DNA of 33,988 bases, taken from NCBI GenBank assembly GCA_020847555.1, contig JADLBT010000324.1:1-33988 (forward strand). The letters are read 5' to 3'. Origin of the DNA: Gemmataceae bacterium. Lineage in GTDB: Bacteria; Planctomycetota; Planctomycetia; Gemmatales; Gemmataceae. Shown here piece after piece: positions 13,859 to 21,333 of the stretch; within the stretch, counting starts at the first letter, position 1; every line of letters begins with the position of its first letter. A program made the translations under genes and the position numbers. The notes below the pieces were generated by a model, which was not told the DNA's origin, did not search any database, and saw nothing but the letters and a program-made list of their open reading frames with translations.

Positions 13859-13927
13859 AAATTATCCGAGCCCGAAACGTCAACGAGGGCACTGGTCGCG
13901 CCTGGCGCTGGCGCTCCGGGCTGGTCC

Positions 13928-13955
13928 GACGGCGCCGGGTAGGCCCGGCGCCGTC
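13928..13955. terminator. Hairpin between convergent genes
   Basis: GACGGCGCCGGG (13928-13939) and its exact complement (13944-13955) flank a four-base loop. It sits in the 109-base gap between two convergent genes and could stop transcription from either side, although it lacks a T tract. Just upstream, 13889-13925 contains a degenerate family-2 repeat (TGGCGCTGGCGCTCCGGGCT). Confidence 0.5.
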
Positions 13956-13967
13956 GGCGCCCGGCGG

Positions 13968-14654
13968 TCACTTCAGCTGCTTCAACTCGACGTTGCGGAA
14001 GTAAATCTCGGCGCCCTCGGACTGGAGCAGGATCCCTCCGCGGGTCACCTCGGCATCGGTCCCGACGTTGACCAGCTGACCGTTTATGACCAGCCGGACC
14101 GTGCCGCCCTTGCAAGTGATCTCGTACTGGTTCCACTCTCCGATCTTCTTCTCGACGCCGTCCTTCATGCGGAAGTAGTGGCGCGGCACCTTCGGATCCT
14201 GCCGCTTGGGATCGACCGTCAGCTTGAATCCGTCCACCAGCCAGAAGTCGCCAGCATGGCCCGCCATCAGCTGGGCCTCGACTGCCCTGGGCCAGATCTT
14301 GTCCGGACCGACGACGTGGACGAACACTCCGCTGTTGCGGACTCCGGACTTCGTGTGGACCTTGTCGCCCCACTTCCACTGCACCTTGAGGACGTAATCG
14401 CCGTAGTCCTTCTCGGTACGCAGGTAGCCGTTGACGCTCCCCTGGCACCGGATCGCGCCGTCCTGGATCGTCCAGATTTTCTCCGGATCGGCCTTCTTCT
14501 TCGGGTCGAGGAACTTCTTCCACCCGGTGAAGTCCTTGCCGTTGAACAGCTTGACCCACCCGTCGCCCTTCCCCTCGCCGCCCCGGGCCGGGGGCAGAAC
14601 CGCCAGCGCCAGCGGCGCCAGCAGCGCCGCGACCGCCATCGTCGTGCGCACCAT
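13968..14654 (-). CDS. Secreted DUF1080 (3-keto-disaccharide hydrolase-like) protein
   Basis: This 228-residue protein has a signal peptide (MVRTTMAVAALLAPLALAVL). A single DUF1080 jelly-roll domain follows. Typical family features are WVKLFNGKDFTGWKKF near the start, WTIQDGAIRCQG, the YGDYVLKVQWKW strand, SGVRNSGVFVHVVGPDK, AQLMAGHAGDFW, and the closing GGILLQSEGAEIYFRNVELK. Members are exported lectin-like or glycoside-hydrolase-like proteins, very numerous in planctomycetes, and some act on 3-keto sugars. ATG at 14654 is preferred because AGGAG lies eight bases upstream; an in-frame GTG at 14663 is too close to it. Its promoter may be TAGAAT on the minus strand at 14704-14699, back to back with that of the next gene. 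The substrate is not shown by the sequence. Confidence 0.92.
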   Translation of the reverse strand: MVRTTMAVAALLAPLALAVLPPARGGEGKGDGWVKLFNGKDFTGWKKFLDPKKKADPEKIWTIQDGAIRCQGSVNGYLRTEKDYGDYVLKVQWKWGDKVHTKSGVRNSGVFVHVVGPDKIWPRAVEAQLMAGHAGDFWLVDGFKLTVDPKRQDPKVPRHYFRMKDGVEKKIGEWNQYEITCKGGTVRLVINGQLVNVGTDAEVTRGGILLQSEGAEIYFRNVELKQLK

Positions 14655-14698
14655 GTGGACCACTCCTGTTACAGGGACACAGGAAAGTTACCCGTGGC

Positions 14699-14728
14699 AT
14701 TCTAGCCAACACTCCCCGACGGTAGAAT
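14699..14728. promoter_or_regulatory. Back-to-back TAGAAT -10 elements
   Basis: TAGAAT is present on the minus strand at 14704-14699, 45 bases before the DUF1080 ATG. It is also on the plus strand at 14723-14728, 57 bases before the PLD gene ATG. The two sites are 18 bases apart and face outward, as expected for a divergent promoter pair. No good -35 match is visible for either. Confidence 0.4.
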
Positions 14729-14784
14729 GGCCCGACCCGGGCGCGCCGCCGTTGTGCCGTTCCACCACCTCCGAGGAGTTGCCG

Positions 14785-15468
14785 ATGACACCGCAGGACA
14801 TGGACAGGGCGCTGACCTCAACGCTGGCCGACTATCGCCTGAGCGGCGGAGAGAAGAAGGCGCTGCAGGCGCTGGTGGCCGACGCCCGCCCGGACGAGCA
14901 CCAGCTGGCGGTGTTCCGCAGTCGGGCGTTCGCTCTGGCGCGCGAGGCCATGCTGACGTTGGAGGCCCGGCAGGTGGTCGAGTGGCTGGAGGCGGTCGTC
15001 AAGGTGCTGATGCCGCGAGAGGGCGATTCCGCCGTGCAGACGGACGTCCATTTCAGCCCCGGCGAGGAGTGCGCCGCCAAGATCGTTCACCTGTTCGGGC
15101 GGACGCGGGAGAGCGTGGACGTGTGCGTTTTCACGATCACCGACGACCGGATCGCCGATGCCATCCTGCGCGCCCACGGCCGCGGGGTGAGGGTGCGCAT
15201 CGTCTCCGACAACGAGAAGGCCGACGACCTCGGGTCGGACGTGGGGCGGCTGGGCACGGCGGGGATCCCGGTGCGCGTGGACCGGACGCCGTACCACATG
15301 CACCACAAGTTCGCGCTCTTCGACGGGGCGCTGCTGCTCAACGGCAGCTACAACTGGACGCGCAGCGCCGCCGAGCACAACATGGAGAACTTCGTCATCA
15401 CCGACGACGCCCGCGCGGTCCGCCGGTTTTCGGACGAGTTTGCGCGGCTGTGGGAAAGGCTGCGGTGA
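14785..15468 (+). CDS. Phospholipase D-family protein with one HKD motif
   Basis: This 227-residue protein has a single PLD domain in its C-terminal two thirds. The active-site motif is HHKFALFDGALLLNGSYNWT, the HxK(x)4D signature. Earlier strands include VDVCVFTITDDRIADAI and GVRVRIVSDNEKADD. With one HKD motif it should work as a dimer, like the Nuc or mitochondrial PLD6 type, on phosphodiesters in nucleic acid or lipid. The first 85 residues are mostly helical and charged (LSGGEKKALQALVADARPDE) and do not belong to the PLD fold. There is no signal peptide, so it is probably cytoplasmic. The ATG follows CCGAGGAG by five bases. A long palindromic element starts 28 bases after the stop. Substrate is unknown; family assignment is secure. 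Confidence 0.88.
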   Translation: MTPQDMDRALTSTLADYRLSGGEKKALQALVADARPDEHQLAVFRSRAFALAREAMLTLEARQVVEWLEAVVKVLMPREGDSAVQTDVHFSPGEECAAKIVHLFGRTRESVDVCVFTITDDRIADAILRAHGRGVRVRIVSDNEKADDLGSDVGRLGTAGIPVRVDRTPYHMHHKFALFDGALLLNGSYNWTRSAAEHNMENFVITDDARAVRRFSDEFARLWERLR

Positions 15469-15496
15469 GTGGGAGTGAGGAGAAAGAGAGGCAGTG

Positions 15497-15567
15497 AAAG
15501 CCCACGGGCGGCACCCCGTGGGCCAGGTGCCGGAGACCTGGTCCACGGGGCGCCGCCCGTGGGCTTT
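15497..15567. repeat. 71-bp palindromic element (family 1), intergenic copy
   Basis: The ends AAAGCCCACGGG and CCCGTGGGCTTT are perfectly complementary, and a second inner pair lies within. It is the best-preserved long copy in the window and the one that aligns with the segment inside mutL. In the forward direction its first frame is open and would read KAHGRHPVGQ. Confidence 0.85.
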
Positions 15568-15570
15568 GAG

Positions 15571-15599
15571 TTGTCCCGAGGCGGCGTGTGAGGTAGAAT
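15571..15599 (+). promoter_or_regulatory. Candidate promoter of the acyl-CoA ligase
   Basis: TTGTCC (15571-15576) and TAGAAT (15594-15599) are 17 bases apart, with four and five matches to the sigma-70-type consensus. It lies about 250 bases before the GTG start, so a closer promoter is possible. Confidence 0.4.
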
Positions 15600-15851
15600 G
15601 TAACAGGGGAACCAAGACCCATTGGCCCCAACGCCAGGTCACCATCTTCCCCCGGGAGTACCGGAACGCTCCCCGATTTACCACCAGCGCACGGATACCC
15701 TGAACCTTCACCCTTACCCGGGGCACGGTTCCTCCCCGGCAAGGACAGCCCGCCGCCCGGCGAGCCTCCATCCAGTTCTGCGCGCGTCCTCACGGCGCCC
15801 CCGCCCATCCCAGCCCGGAGCGTCGCTCATACTCGAACGAGAAGGTGCAGC

Positions 15852-17561
15852 GTGGATCTCAATCGCCTCCACCCCGAGCCCAACGGCAACGGCCGCCACC
15901 TGTGGCACCGCGACTGGCTCAACGCCTACCCGGCCGACGTGCCGTCGTCGCTGTCGTACCCGGGCGTCCCGGTCAGCCACCTGCTGGAGTCGGCGGCGCA
16001 ACGGTTCCCGGCCCGCCCCGGCTGCACCGTCTTCGGCGACTCCCTGACCTACGCCGAACTGGCCGACCGGACCCGCCGCGTCGCCGGCGCCCTGGCCCGC
16101 CTCGGCGCCGGCCGCGGAACGCCGGTCGGCATGCTCCTGCCGAACTGCCCGGAGTACGTCATGGCCCTGCAGGCGACGTGGCTCAGCGGCGCCACCGCCC
16201 TGCAGCTCAGCCCCCTCATGGTCCCGGAGGAGGTCGAGAAGTGGCTCCGCCTGACCGAGTGCCGCATCGTTGTCACGCTCGACCTGCTGGCGCCGAAGGT
16301 GATGGGAGCCCTCGACGCCGGGCTGGTGGACCATGTGGTGATCGCGTCGCTGGTCGGCCATCTGAGTTCGTTCCGCCGGTGGCTCTACCGGGTCGAGCGC
16401 GTCCGCCGGCGCGGGCCGGTGTGGGTGCGCGACCAGCGGCACGTTCATCGCTTCGACACTCTGCTGCGGGCCAGACCCTTGCGCGCCTCCCCCGATCTCG
16501 TCCCGGAGGAGGACGTGGCGGTACTCGCCCCGACCGGCGGCACAACGGCGTCCCCCAGGGCGGTGATGCTGACGCACCGCAACCTCGTCGCCAACGCCCT
16601 GCAGTTGCGCGTCTGGAGCGGCGGCGCGGACGGCACCGAGGGAGTGCTGGCGGTGCTGCCGTTCTTTCACCCCTACGGCCTGTCGGCGTGCCTGCTGAGC
16701 GGCCTGGCCAAGGCGGCGACGATCCACCTGCACCCGCGCTTCGAGGCCGACCCGGTCCTCGACCTGCTGGAGCGGCACCGCGTCGATCTGGTGCCGGCGG
16801 TCCCGGCGATGCTGGCCGCCCTGAATCGATCGCTCCGCGCCCGGCCACGCGACCTGTCGTTCGTCCGCGCCGTCATCTCCGGCGCGTCGGCGCGGCCGAC
16901 GGACGTGCGCGCCGAGTTCGAGCGGTTCGGCGCTCGCCACCTGGTCGAGGGGTACGGCCTGTCGGAAGCGAGCCCGGTGACCCACGTCAATCCGCTCGGC
17001 GCCGGCAACCGGCCGGGCACCATCGGCCTGCCGCTGCCGGACACCGACGCCCGCATCATGGACGAGGAGGGCGGGGCACGCGAGGTTGCGGTGGGCGCGG
17101 TCGGGGAACTGGTGGTGCGCGGCCCGCAGGTGATGAAGGGGTACTTCCATAATCCGGTCGAGACGGCGTTCGCGCTGCGCGACGGGTGGCTATACACCGG
17201 CGATCTGGCGCGGCGCGATCGGGACGGATTCTTCACGATCGTGGACCGGAAGAAGGACATCATCAAGACGTCCGGGTTCCTGGTGTTCCCGGCCGAGGTC
17301 GAGGAGGTGCTGGCCGGCTTCCCCGGCGTGGCGGAGGCGGCGGTCGTCGGCGAACCGGATCCGGAGCGCGGCGAGACGATCAAGGCCATCATCGTCCCGC
17401 GCGGCCGGGGCAGCCTCGACCTGGCGGCCCTGGAGCGCTACTGCGTCGAACACCTCGGCAACCACAAGCGGCCGCGGCGCATCGAGGTGGTCGCCGAGCT
17501 ACCCAAGAACTTCCTCGGCAAGGTCCAGCGCCGCAAGCTGCGCGAGGCGAGCCGCAACTAG
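15852..17561 (+). CDS. AMP-dependent acyl-CoA ligase (long-chain fatty acid type)
   Basis: This 569-residue adenylate-forming enzyme activates a carboxylic acid with ATP and transfers it to CoA. The AMP-binding loop is PTGGTTASPR (227-236). Later motifs are GYGLSEASPVTH, YTGDLARRDRDGFFTIVDRK with the conserved Asp, KTSGFLVFPAEVEEV and the C-terminal PKNFLGKVQRRKL containing the catalytic Lys. Overall it resembles FadD-like fatty-acid ligases, but chain-length preference cannot be read from the sequence. The start is GTG at 15852, giving MDLNRLHPEPNG; a purine stretch (GAGAAGGTG) is nearby. It stands alone, flanked by repeats. The stop is TAG followed immediately by family-2 repeat DNA, showing that TAG is an ordinary terminator here. 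Confidence 0.9.
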   Translation: MDLNRLHPEPNGNGRHLWHRDWLNAYPADVPSSLSYPGVPVSHLLESAAQRFPARPGCTVFGDSLTYAELADRTRRVAGALARLGAGRGTPVGMLLPNCPEYVMALQATWLSGATALQLSPLMVPEEVEKWLRLTECRIVVTLDLLAPKVMGALDAGLVDHVVIASLVGHLSSFRRWLYRVERVRRRGPVWVRDQRHVHRFDTLLRARPLRASPDLVPEEDVAVLAPTGGTTASPRAVMLTHRNLVANALQLRVWSGGADGTEGVLAVLPFFHPYGLSACLLSGLAKAATIHLHPRFEADPVLDLLERHRVDLVPAVPAMLAALNRSLRARPRDLSFVRAVISGASARPTDVRAEFERFGARHLVEGYGLSEASPVTHVNPLGAGNRPGTIGLPLPDTDARIMDEEGGAREVAVGAVGELVVRGPQVMKGYFHNPVETAFALRDGWLYTGDLARRDRDGFFTIVDRKKDIIKTSGFLVFPAEVEEVLAGFPGVAEAAVVGEPDPERGETIKAIIVPRGRGSLDLAALERYCVEHLGNHKRPRRIEVVAELPKNFLGKVQRRKLREASRN

Positions 17562-17570
17562 CGGGTCGGC

Positions 17571-17590
17571 TACCAGCCGCGCGCTGGCGC
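17571..17590. repeat. Half copy of family-2 repeat
   Basis: TACCAGCCGCGCGCTGGCGC starts nine bases after the acyl-CoA ligase stop. It matches the outer ten bases of the left arm at 8197 and part of the inner arm. It also contains a short palindrome of its own. Confidence 0.55.
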
Positions 17591-17693
17591 CCGTGGGCGG
17601 CGAGTACCTCGCCCAGTTTCTGCCGCAGCACGTCGTTCATCGAATCCCTCCGCGAGTGCCGGGCGGCGGAAGGACCGCCCCCGGAAGATTATA
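17588..17693 (-). pseudogene. Orphan gene start (promoter, SD, about 17 codons)
   Basis: On the minus strand an exact TATAAT (17693-17688) is followed by GGAGGG and an ATG at 17640. The frame reads MNDVLRQKLGEVLAAHG and then enters repeat DNA and the antisense of the acyl-CoA ligase, where the composition turns Arg/Ala/Gly-rich until a stop at 17389. The expression signals and the first helix look real, but the rest does not. I read it as the 5' end of a gene truncated by rearrangement at the repeat. A genuine micro-protein is possible but less likely. Confidence 0.35.
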
Positions 17694-17821
17694 CCTGGCG
17701 CGCGCCGGAACGGGCCGAGGTCATAAGATGAAACCCTGCTCGTCACCCCGGGCGCGGCCGCGGGGCAGTGCGGAGCAGCACAACATCCCCAGCACTTCGC
17801 CCGGTTGCGGAACGCCACACC

Positions 17822-18952
17822 ATGCCTGACTCGGTTTCTCGCGAAGCACTCGTCCCCGCCCTTCGGTCCGCCCTCGACTTCGCCGCCGCGCAGTGCCGGC
17901 GCGTCATCGAGAAGTATCCCGGGTACACGCCGATGTACACCGTCGGCGGGCTGTGGAACCGCGAGGGCGAGCGCTGGACGCACTGGTGCGAGGGCTTCTT
18001 TCCCGGCATCCTCTGGCTGCTGTACCGCCACACGAACGATCCGCAGTGGCGCGAACAGGCCGAGCGATACACGCGCCCGCTGGAGCCGCGCCGCCTGGAC
18101 CGGACCGTCCACGATCTCGGGTTCCTGTTCGGCTCGACGTACCTGCGCTGGTATCGGCTGACCGGCGCGGAGCCGCTGCGTCAGGTGCTGATCGAGGCGG
18201 GCCGGACGCTCGCCCTGCGCCGCCAGAAAGGCGGCTACCTGGCGTCGTTCGTCGCGCCGAACTCGCTGTTCATCGACATCATGATGAACGTCGGCATCAT
18301 CTTCTGGGCGGCCAACGAAACCGGCGACACCGCCCTGCGCCAGGTCGCGCTGGACCACTGCCGCACGACGGCCCGCCACCTCGTCCGGCCGGACGGCGGG
18401 ACCGCCCACGAAGGGATCTTCGACGTGGACACCGGGGCGTTCGTGCGCGCGAGCACGCACCAGGGGTGGAAGCCGCAGAGCGCCTGGTCGCGCGGCCAGG
18501 CGTGGGCGCTGTACGGGTTCACGACCGCGTACCGGCTGAGCGGGGAGCCCGCGTTTCTCGACACCGCCCGCCGGTGCGCCGACTTCTACCTGCGCCGCGC
18601 CCCCGCCGGCCTGGTCCCGCTGTGGGACTTCGACGTACCCGACGACGGCAAGCAGCCGTGGGACAGTTCGGCGGGCGCCATCGCCGCGAGCGGACTGTGG
18701 GATCTGTCCGAGGAGATCGGCCCCGACCCCGACCGCGACCGCTATCGGCAGGCCGCGCTGACGATCCTGCAAACGTTGTGCGCCGACAACTTCCTGGCCC
18801 GGTCCCGCCCCGCGTTGGAGGGCATCCTGATGCATGGCGTTTACCATTACCACAAGGGGCTCGGGGTGGATGAGTCGGTCGCGTGGGGCGAGCACTTCTT
18901 CGTCGAGGCGCTGCTGAAGGCGCTGGGGAACAGCGCGGAAGCAGGGAGGTAG
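17822..18952 (+). CDS. Unsaturated glucuronyl hydrolase (GH88)
   Basis: This 376-residue protein belongs to glycoside hydrolase family 88. These enzymes hydrate and release the unsaturated uronic acid left at the non-reducing end by polysaccharide lyases. The two conserved acidic residues are visible in TVHDLGFLFG (D98) and FIDIMMNVGI (D152). Other family features are YTVGGLWNREGERWTHWCEG near the start, HQGWKPQSAWSRGQAW, PWDSSAGAIAASGLW and a late GVDESVAWGEHFF. It has no signal peptide, so unsaturated oligosaccharides would be imported first. The alpha/alpha-barrel fits the length. Its TAG stop lies two bases before the next ATG. Planctomycetes often degrade algal and mucin-type acidic polysaccharides, which fits this role. 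No lyase gene is nearby, so the substrate is open. Confidence 0.93.
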   Translation: MPDSVSREALVPALRSALDFAAAQCRRVIEKYPGYTPMYTVGGLWNREGERWTHWCEGFFPGILWLLYRHTNDPQWREQAERYTRPLEPRRLDRTVHDLGFLFGSTYLRWYRLTGAEPLRQVLIEAGRTLALRRQKGGYLASFVAPNSLFIDIMMNVGIIFWAANETGDTALRQVALDHCRTTARHLVRPDGGTAHEGIFDVDTGAFVRASTHQGWKPQSAWSRGQAWALYGFTTAYRLSGEPAFLDTARRCADFYLRRAPAGLVPLWDFDVPDDGKQPWDSSAGAIAASGLWDLSEEIGPDPDRDRYRQAALTILQTLCADNFLARSRPALEGILMHGVYHYHKGLGVDESVAWGEHFFVEALLKALGNSAEAGR

Positions 18953-18954
18953 CG

Positions 18955-19440
18955 ATGCGAATCGCGGTCGTCAGCGACACCCACAGCCGGTACGCCACGG
19001 TCGAGAAGGCGGTCGAGCGAATCGCCGAACTGAAAGTCGAGCGGGTGCTGCACTGCGGCGACATTGAGGATTCGGACGTGGTGTGGATGTTCCCGGCGGG
19101 GACGCACTTCGTCTACGGCAACTGCGACGGGACATCGCGGCACAGCCTGCAGCGGGCCGCGGCCGACGCCGGGATGACGTTCCACGAGCCATACGGCAGC
19201 CTGAAGCTGGCGGGCAAGAAGGTCGCGTTCATCCACAGCGACGACGCGCGGCTGTTCCGGCAGCTGGAGTTGGCGAACGAGTACGACTACCTGTTCTACG
19301 GCCACACGCACCGGGCGGAGGAGCGCCGGACCGGCCGGACGCGCGTCATCAACCCGGGGGCACTTCACCGGGCCGACCCGAAGACGTTCCTTGTCCTCGA
19401 TCTCATTAGCGGAGAAATCGAGTCGGTCGTGGTGGAGTGA
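18955..19440 (+). CDS. Metallophosphoesterase, YfcE/MJ0936 family
   Basis: This 161-residue calcineurin-like phosphoesterase has all metal-binding motifs: DTH (D8, H10), GDIEDSD (D36), GNCD (N56), H94 in AFIHSDD and GHTH (116-119). The size and order match the small YfcE/MJ0936 group, which hydrolyse phosphodiesters such as bis-pNPP in vitro; natural substrates are poorly known. The start ATG lies two bases after the TAG of the GH88 gene, and its SD (GGGAGG) overlaps the end of that gene, so the pair is translationally coupled. A longer in-frame start at 18883 is inside GH88 and is rejected because the conserved family N-terminus (MRIAVVSDTH) begins at 18955. The functional link to uronic acid release is unclear. 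Confidence 0.92.
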   Translation: MRIAVVSDTHSRYATVEKAVERIAELKVERVLHCGDIEDSDVVWMFPAGTHFVYGNCDGTSRHSLQRAAADAGMTFHEPYGSLKLAGKKVAFIHSDDARLFRQLELANEYDYLFYGHTHRAEERRTGRTRVINPGALHRADPKTFLVLDLISGEIESVVVE

Positions 19441-19773
19441 GTATCAGCGCCACCCGATTCTACCTTTCATCTGGAATGGGTAAAGCCCGTGGGTGGCGTC
19501 CCGTGGGCCAGGGACGTGTTCCACGGGACGCCAGTTGTAATTTCTACCCGGGTTGTTGTAAGGCGTGCAGTCCTGGGGAGCAGGGAAACCTGCCCTTTTC
19601 CTGACGGCGGTCGTGTGCTATGTAGCGGCCCGCTCGCCTGACAGCACGGACGACCGCGGCACGGACGCCGCCCGCCCCCCGGCACGCAGGCCAGCCCGAA
19701 TCCCCCACACATCTGGCAGGGCTCGCACGGCTCCCCGCACCTCCTCGGCCGCCGTGCGCCCGGAGGAAATCCG
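19441..19773. other. Intergenic region with a degraded repeat
   Basis: These 333 bases hold a truncated family-1 palindrome (19482-19535) and then roughly 230 bases of GC-rich sequence. A minus-strand frame there has Cys pairs (CEPCQMCGG) but no ribosome site or known domain. I annotate no gene. Confidence 0.5.
19482..19535. repeat. Truncated family-1 palindrome
   Basis: It starts AAAGCCCGTGGG and follows the 71-bp copy through CCACGGGACGCCA, then diverges into TTGTAATTT instead of ending CCCGTGGGCTTT. Confidence 0.7.
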
Positions 19774-19860
19774 ATGATGCGCAAGGAAGCGCTGCTGTGC
19801 GCGAGTTCCCTCGCGGCCGTCCTGTTCGTGCGCCCGCCGCTGAGTTTTGGCCAGTCCTGA
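19774..19860 (+). other. Signal-peptide leader ORF ending in in-frame TGA
   Basis: The ATG at 19774 follows GGAGGA by a few bases. Twenty-eight codons encode a classic signal peptide (MMRKEALLCASSLAAVLFV, then RPPLSFGQS) and stop at TGA 19858-19860. The frame is the same as the Pro/Ala-rich reading frame downstream, so this looks like the natural 5' end of that gene separated by a nonsense codon. Confidence 0.6.
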
Positions 19861-19881
19861 GGCCCGAGCGGGTGTGTCCCC

Positions 19882-20466
19882 GTGCCCGGCGGTCTGCCGG
19901 GTTTCGCCGCTCCGGTTTTCGCGCAGCCGGTTATGGTCCCGGCGCGCCCACGGTTCGCGCCCGGCCGAGCCCCGGCCAGGTCGAGGCAGCCGGCGCCGTT
20001 CGTACCGCAAACACCGGCTCCCGCGCCGACGCCCCCCGCCCAGGCGCTGAACCTGCCGGCGGCGGCCCCCGCGCCGCCGCTAGCGGCAGCCCCCGCGCCA
20101 CCGCCGGCGGCGGCCCCCGCGCCGCCGCCAGCGGTGGCCCGCGGAAAGATCGACGACCCGGCCCTGGCGTGGAGCGCCAGCGCCCGGCTGACTCTCCCGC
20201 CGCCGGAGCAGCTGGGGATCGCCGCCGCACCACCTGTGGCGGCCGGCGCGCCGCCCGCGAGCGTTGACTGGAATACGACCCACGCACAACTTCGCACTCT
20301 CGGGGCCGTCGGGATCCAGCTGGCGCGGCTCCCCGCGGGGGAGTATCGGTTTGGGTTCCTTCTGCCGACCGACCGGGCGGACGTGACCCGCCACGTTGAG
20401 GCCGTCGGGGCCACGGAGGCGGAGGCCGTGCGCCTCGCCCTCGACCGCGCCAGACGCCCGCAGTAA
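19882..20466 (+). CDS. Pro/Ala-rich secreted-type hypothetical protein (body)
   Basis: The frame begins at a GTG (19882) without a good SD and gives 194 residues. It is in phase with the leader at 19774, so the original protein probably began there and was exported. The first half is low-complexity Pro/Ala/Arg, including three 24-bp tandem units at 20062-20133 that encode AAPAPPLA or AAPAPPPA. The second half is more ordinary (VDWNTTHAQLRTLGAVGIQL, then RLPAGEYRFGFLLP), suggesting a small folded domain after a flexible linker. I recognise no family. The gene may be a pseudogene, may be affected by a single base error, or may use the internal GTG and make an unexported product. Confidence 0.55.
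   Translation: MPGGLPGFAAPVFAQPVMVPARPRFAPGRAPARSRQPAPFVPQTPAPAPTPPAQALNLPAAAPAPPLAAAPAPPPAAAPAPPPAVARGKIDDPALAWSASARLTLPPPEQLGIAAAPPVAAGAPPASVDWNTTHAQLRTLGAVGIQLARLPAGEYRFGFLLPTDRADVTRHVEAVGATEAEAVRLALDRARRPQ
20062..20133 (+). repeat. Three 24-bp tandem repeats
   Basis: Units at 20062-20085, 20086-20109 and 20110-20133 each encode eight residues of the form AAPAPPxA. The units differ at a few bases, so the array is not perfect, and copy number may vary between strains. Confidence 0.8.
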
Positions 20467-20675
20467 CCGCCGAGTTCGCCACGCTCGCGGTCAGTGGAGC
20501 CCGGGGCAGGGTGAGCCCGCCCGTGCCGTCCGCACGGACGGGCTCACCCCACGCCGTTTGCCGGTTCGGCGCACACCCTCCTTCTGCTCCCACCCCTGCG
20601 GCCCTTCTCCGGGGCGAAAAATATGCTATAAGCCCTCAGGGGATAATACGCACCCTCTCTCCCGAGACATCCGCC

Positions 20676-21272
20676 ATGGCCAGGACTGGACTCCAGGGGA
20701 TTGCCGAGATCGTTGTCCGCCGCGCGCAACGGCAGGGATACGTCACCCCGCGCGAGGTGCGGGCCGAACTGACCCAGGCCGGGCTCGCCGACAGTCAATG
20801 GAAGGACGTGCTGGCCCTCGCCCGTGAGTCGCTGCACTATCGCCAGGGCCGCTACTACCACCTTGACCCCATCAGCCCGCGATTGCAGCAGGAGCAGAGT
20901 CAGCAGCAAATGGTCGCCACTGCCGTCCGGCAGGTCATCCGCCGTTACCGCGAGACGACCGCCGAGCAGGAACGCCGGCAGCAGGAGCGCATCGATTTCA
21001 TCCAGCCGGTCGAGGCCCAGACGGCCGATGGCCGGCAGATCAAACTCCTCAGCCGCGACCTGTCGCCGACGGGCATGCGTCTGCTCACCAGTCGCAGCCT
21101 GCTAGGGCAGAAATTGCGCGTCTTCTTGCCGGCCCCAGGCAGGGGCGCTCCCACCGGGCTCGTGGTACGGATCCTCTGGACGTGTGCCGTGGGGGACGAT
21201 CTGTTCGAGAACGGGGGAACCTTCGTGGAGCTGCTCCGCGAGGACAGTGAGAAGACCGCGACGACGTCATAA
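20676..21272 (+). CDS. PilZ-domain protein with N-terminal winged-helix-like region
   Basis: This 198-residue protein ends in a PilZ domain, a c-di-GMP binding module. The RxxxR-type motif lies in RRQQERIDFI and the second motif in SRDLSPTGMRL, which fits the (D/N)xSxxG signature. The strands LGQKLRVFLP, LVVRILWTC and GGTFVEL follow. The first 60 residues (GIAEIVVRRAQRQGYVTPRE) look like a small winged-helix domain, and a charged linker follows (RETTAEQERRQQ). It may couple c-di-GMP level to DNA or protein binding, but no target is visible. The ATG at 20676 gives MARTGLQGIAEI; no strong SD is present. A purine- and AT-rich patch with GATAAT near 20642 could be its -10. It is convergent with the next gene. 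Confidence 0.82.
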   Translation: MARTGLQGIAEIVVRRAQRQGYVTPREVRAELTQAGLADSQWKDVLALARESLHYRQGRYYHLDPISPRLQQEQSQQQMVATAVRQVIRRYRETTAEQERRQQERIDFIQPVEAQTADGRQIKLLSRDLSPTGMRLLTSRSLLGQKLRVFLPAPGRGAPTGLVVRILWTCAVGDDLFENGGTFVELLREDSEKTATTS

Positions 21273-21284
21273 CAGGGCCTGACC

Positions 21285-21320
21285 AGCCCGGAGCGCCGGC
21301 GTCGGGCACTCCGGTCTGAT
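21285..21320. repeat. Imperfect palindrome between convergent genes
   Basis: GACCAGCCCGGAGCGCC is followed by a partly complementary GGGCACTCCGGTCTG. It may be a degraded family-2 element or a shared terminator. Confidence 0.35.
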
Positions 21321-21333
21321 AATGCTCTTGCAG

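Larger units (their letters stand above)
15469..15851. other. Intergenic region with element and promoter
   Basis: These 383 bases contain the 71-bp palindrome, then a promoter candidate (15571-15599), then about 250 bases with no convincing gene. If that promoter is used, the acyl-CoA ligase has an unusually long leader. I see no known riboswitch in it. Confidence 0.5.

Noticed and set aside
19618..20010. Minus-strand Cys-containing frames upstream of the Pro/Ala-rich gene
   Set aside because: No ribosome site and no recognisable domain; they overlap the better-supported plus-strand leader and body.
20062..20133. CRISPR-like short repeats
   Set aside because: The three 24-bp units are contiguous with no spacers and encode Pro/Ala octapeptides in frame.
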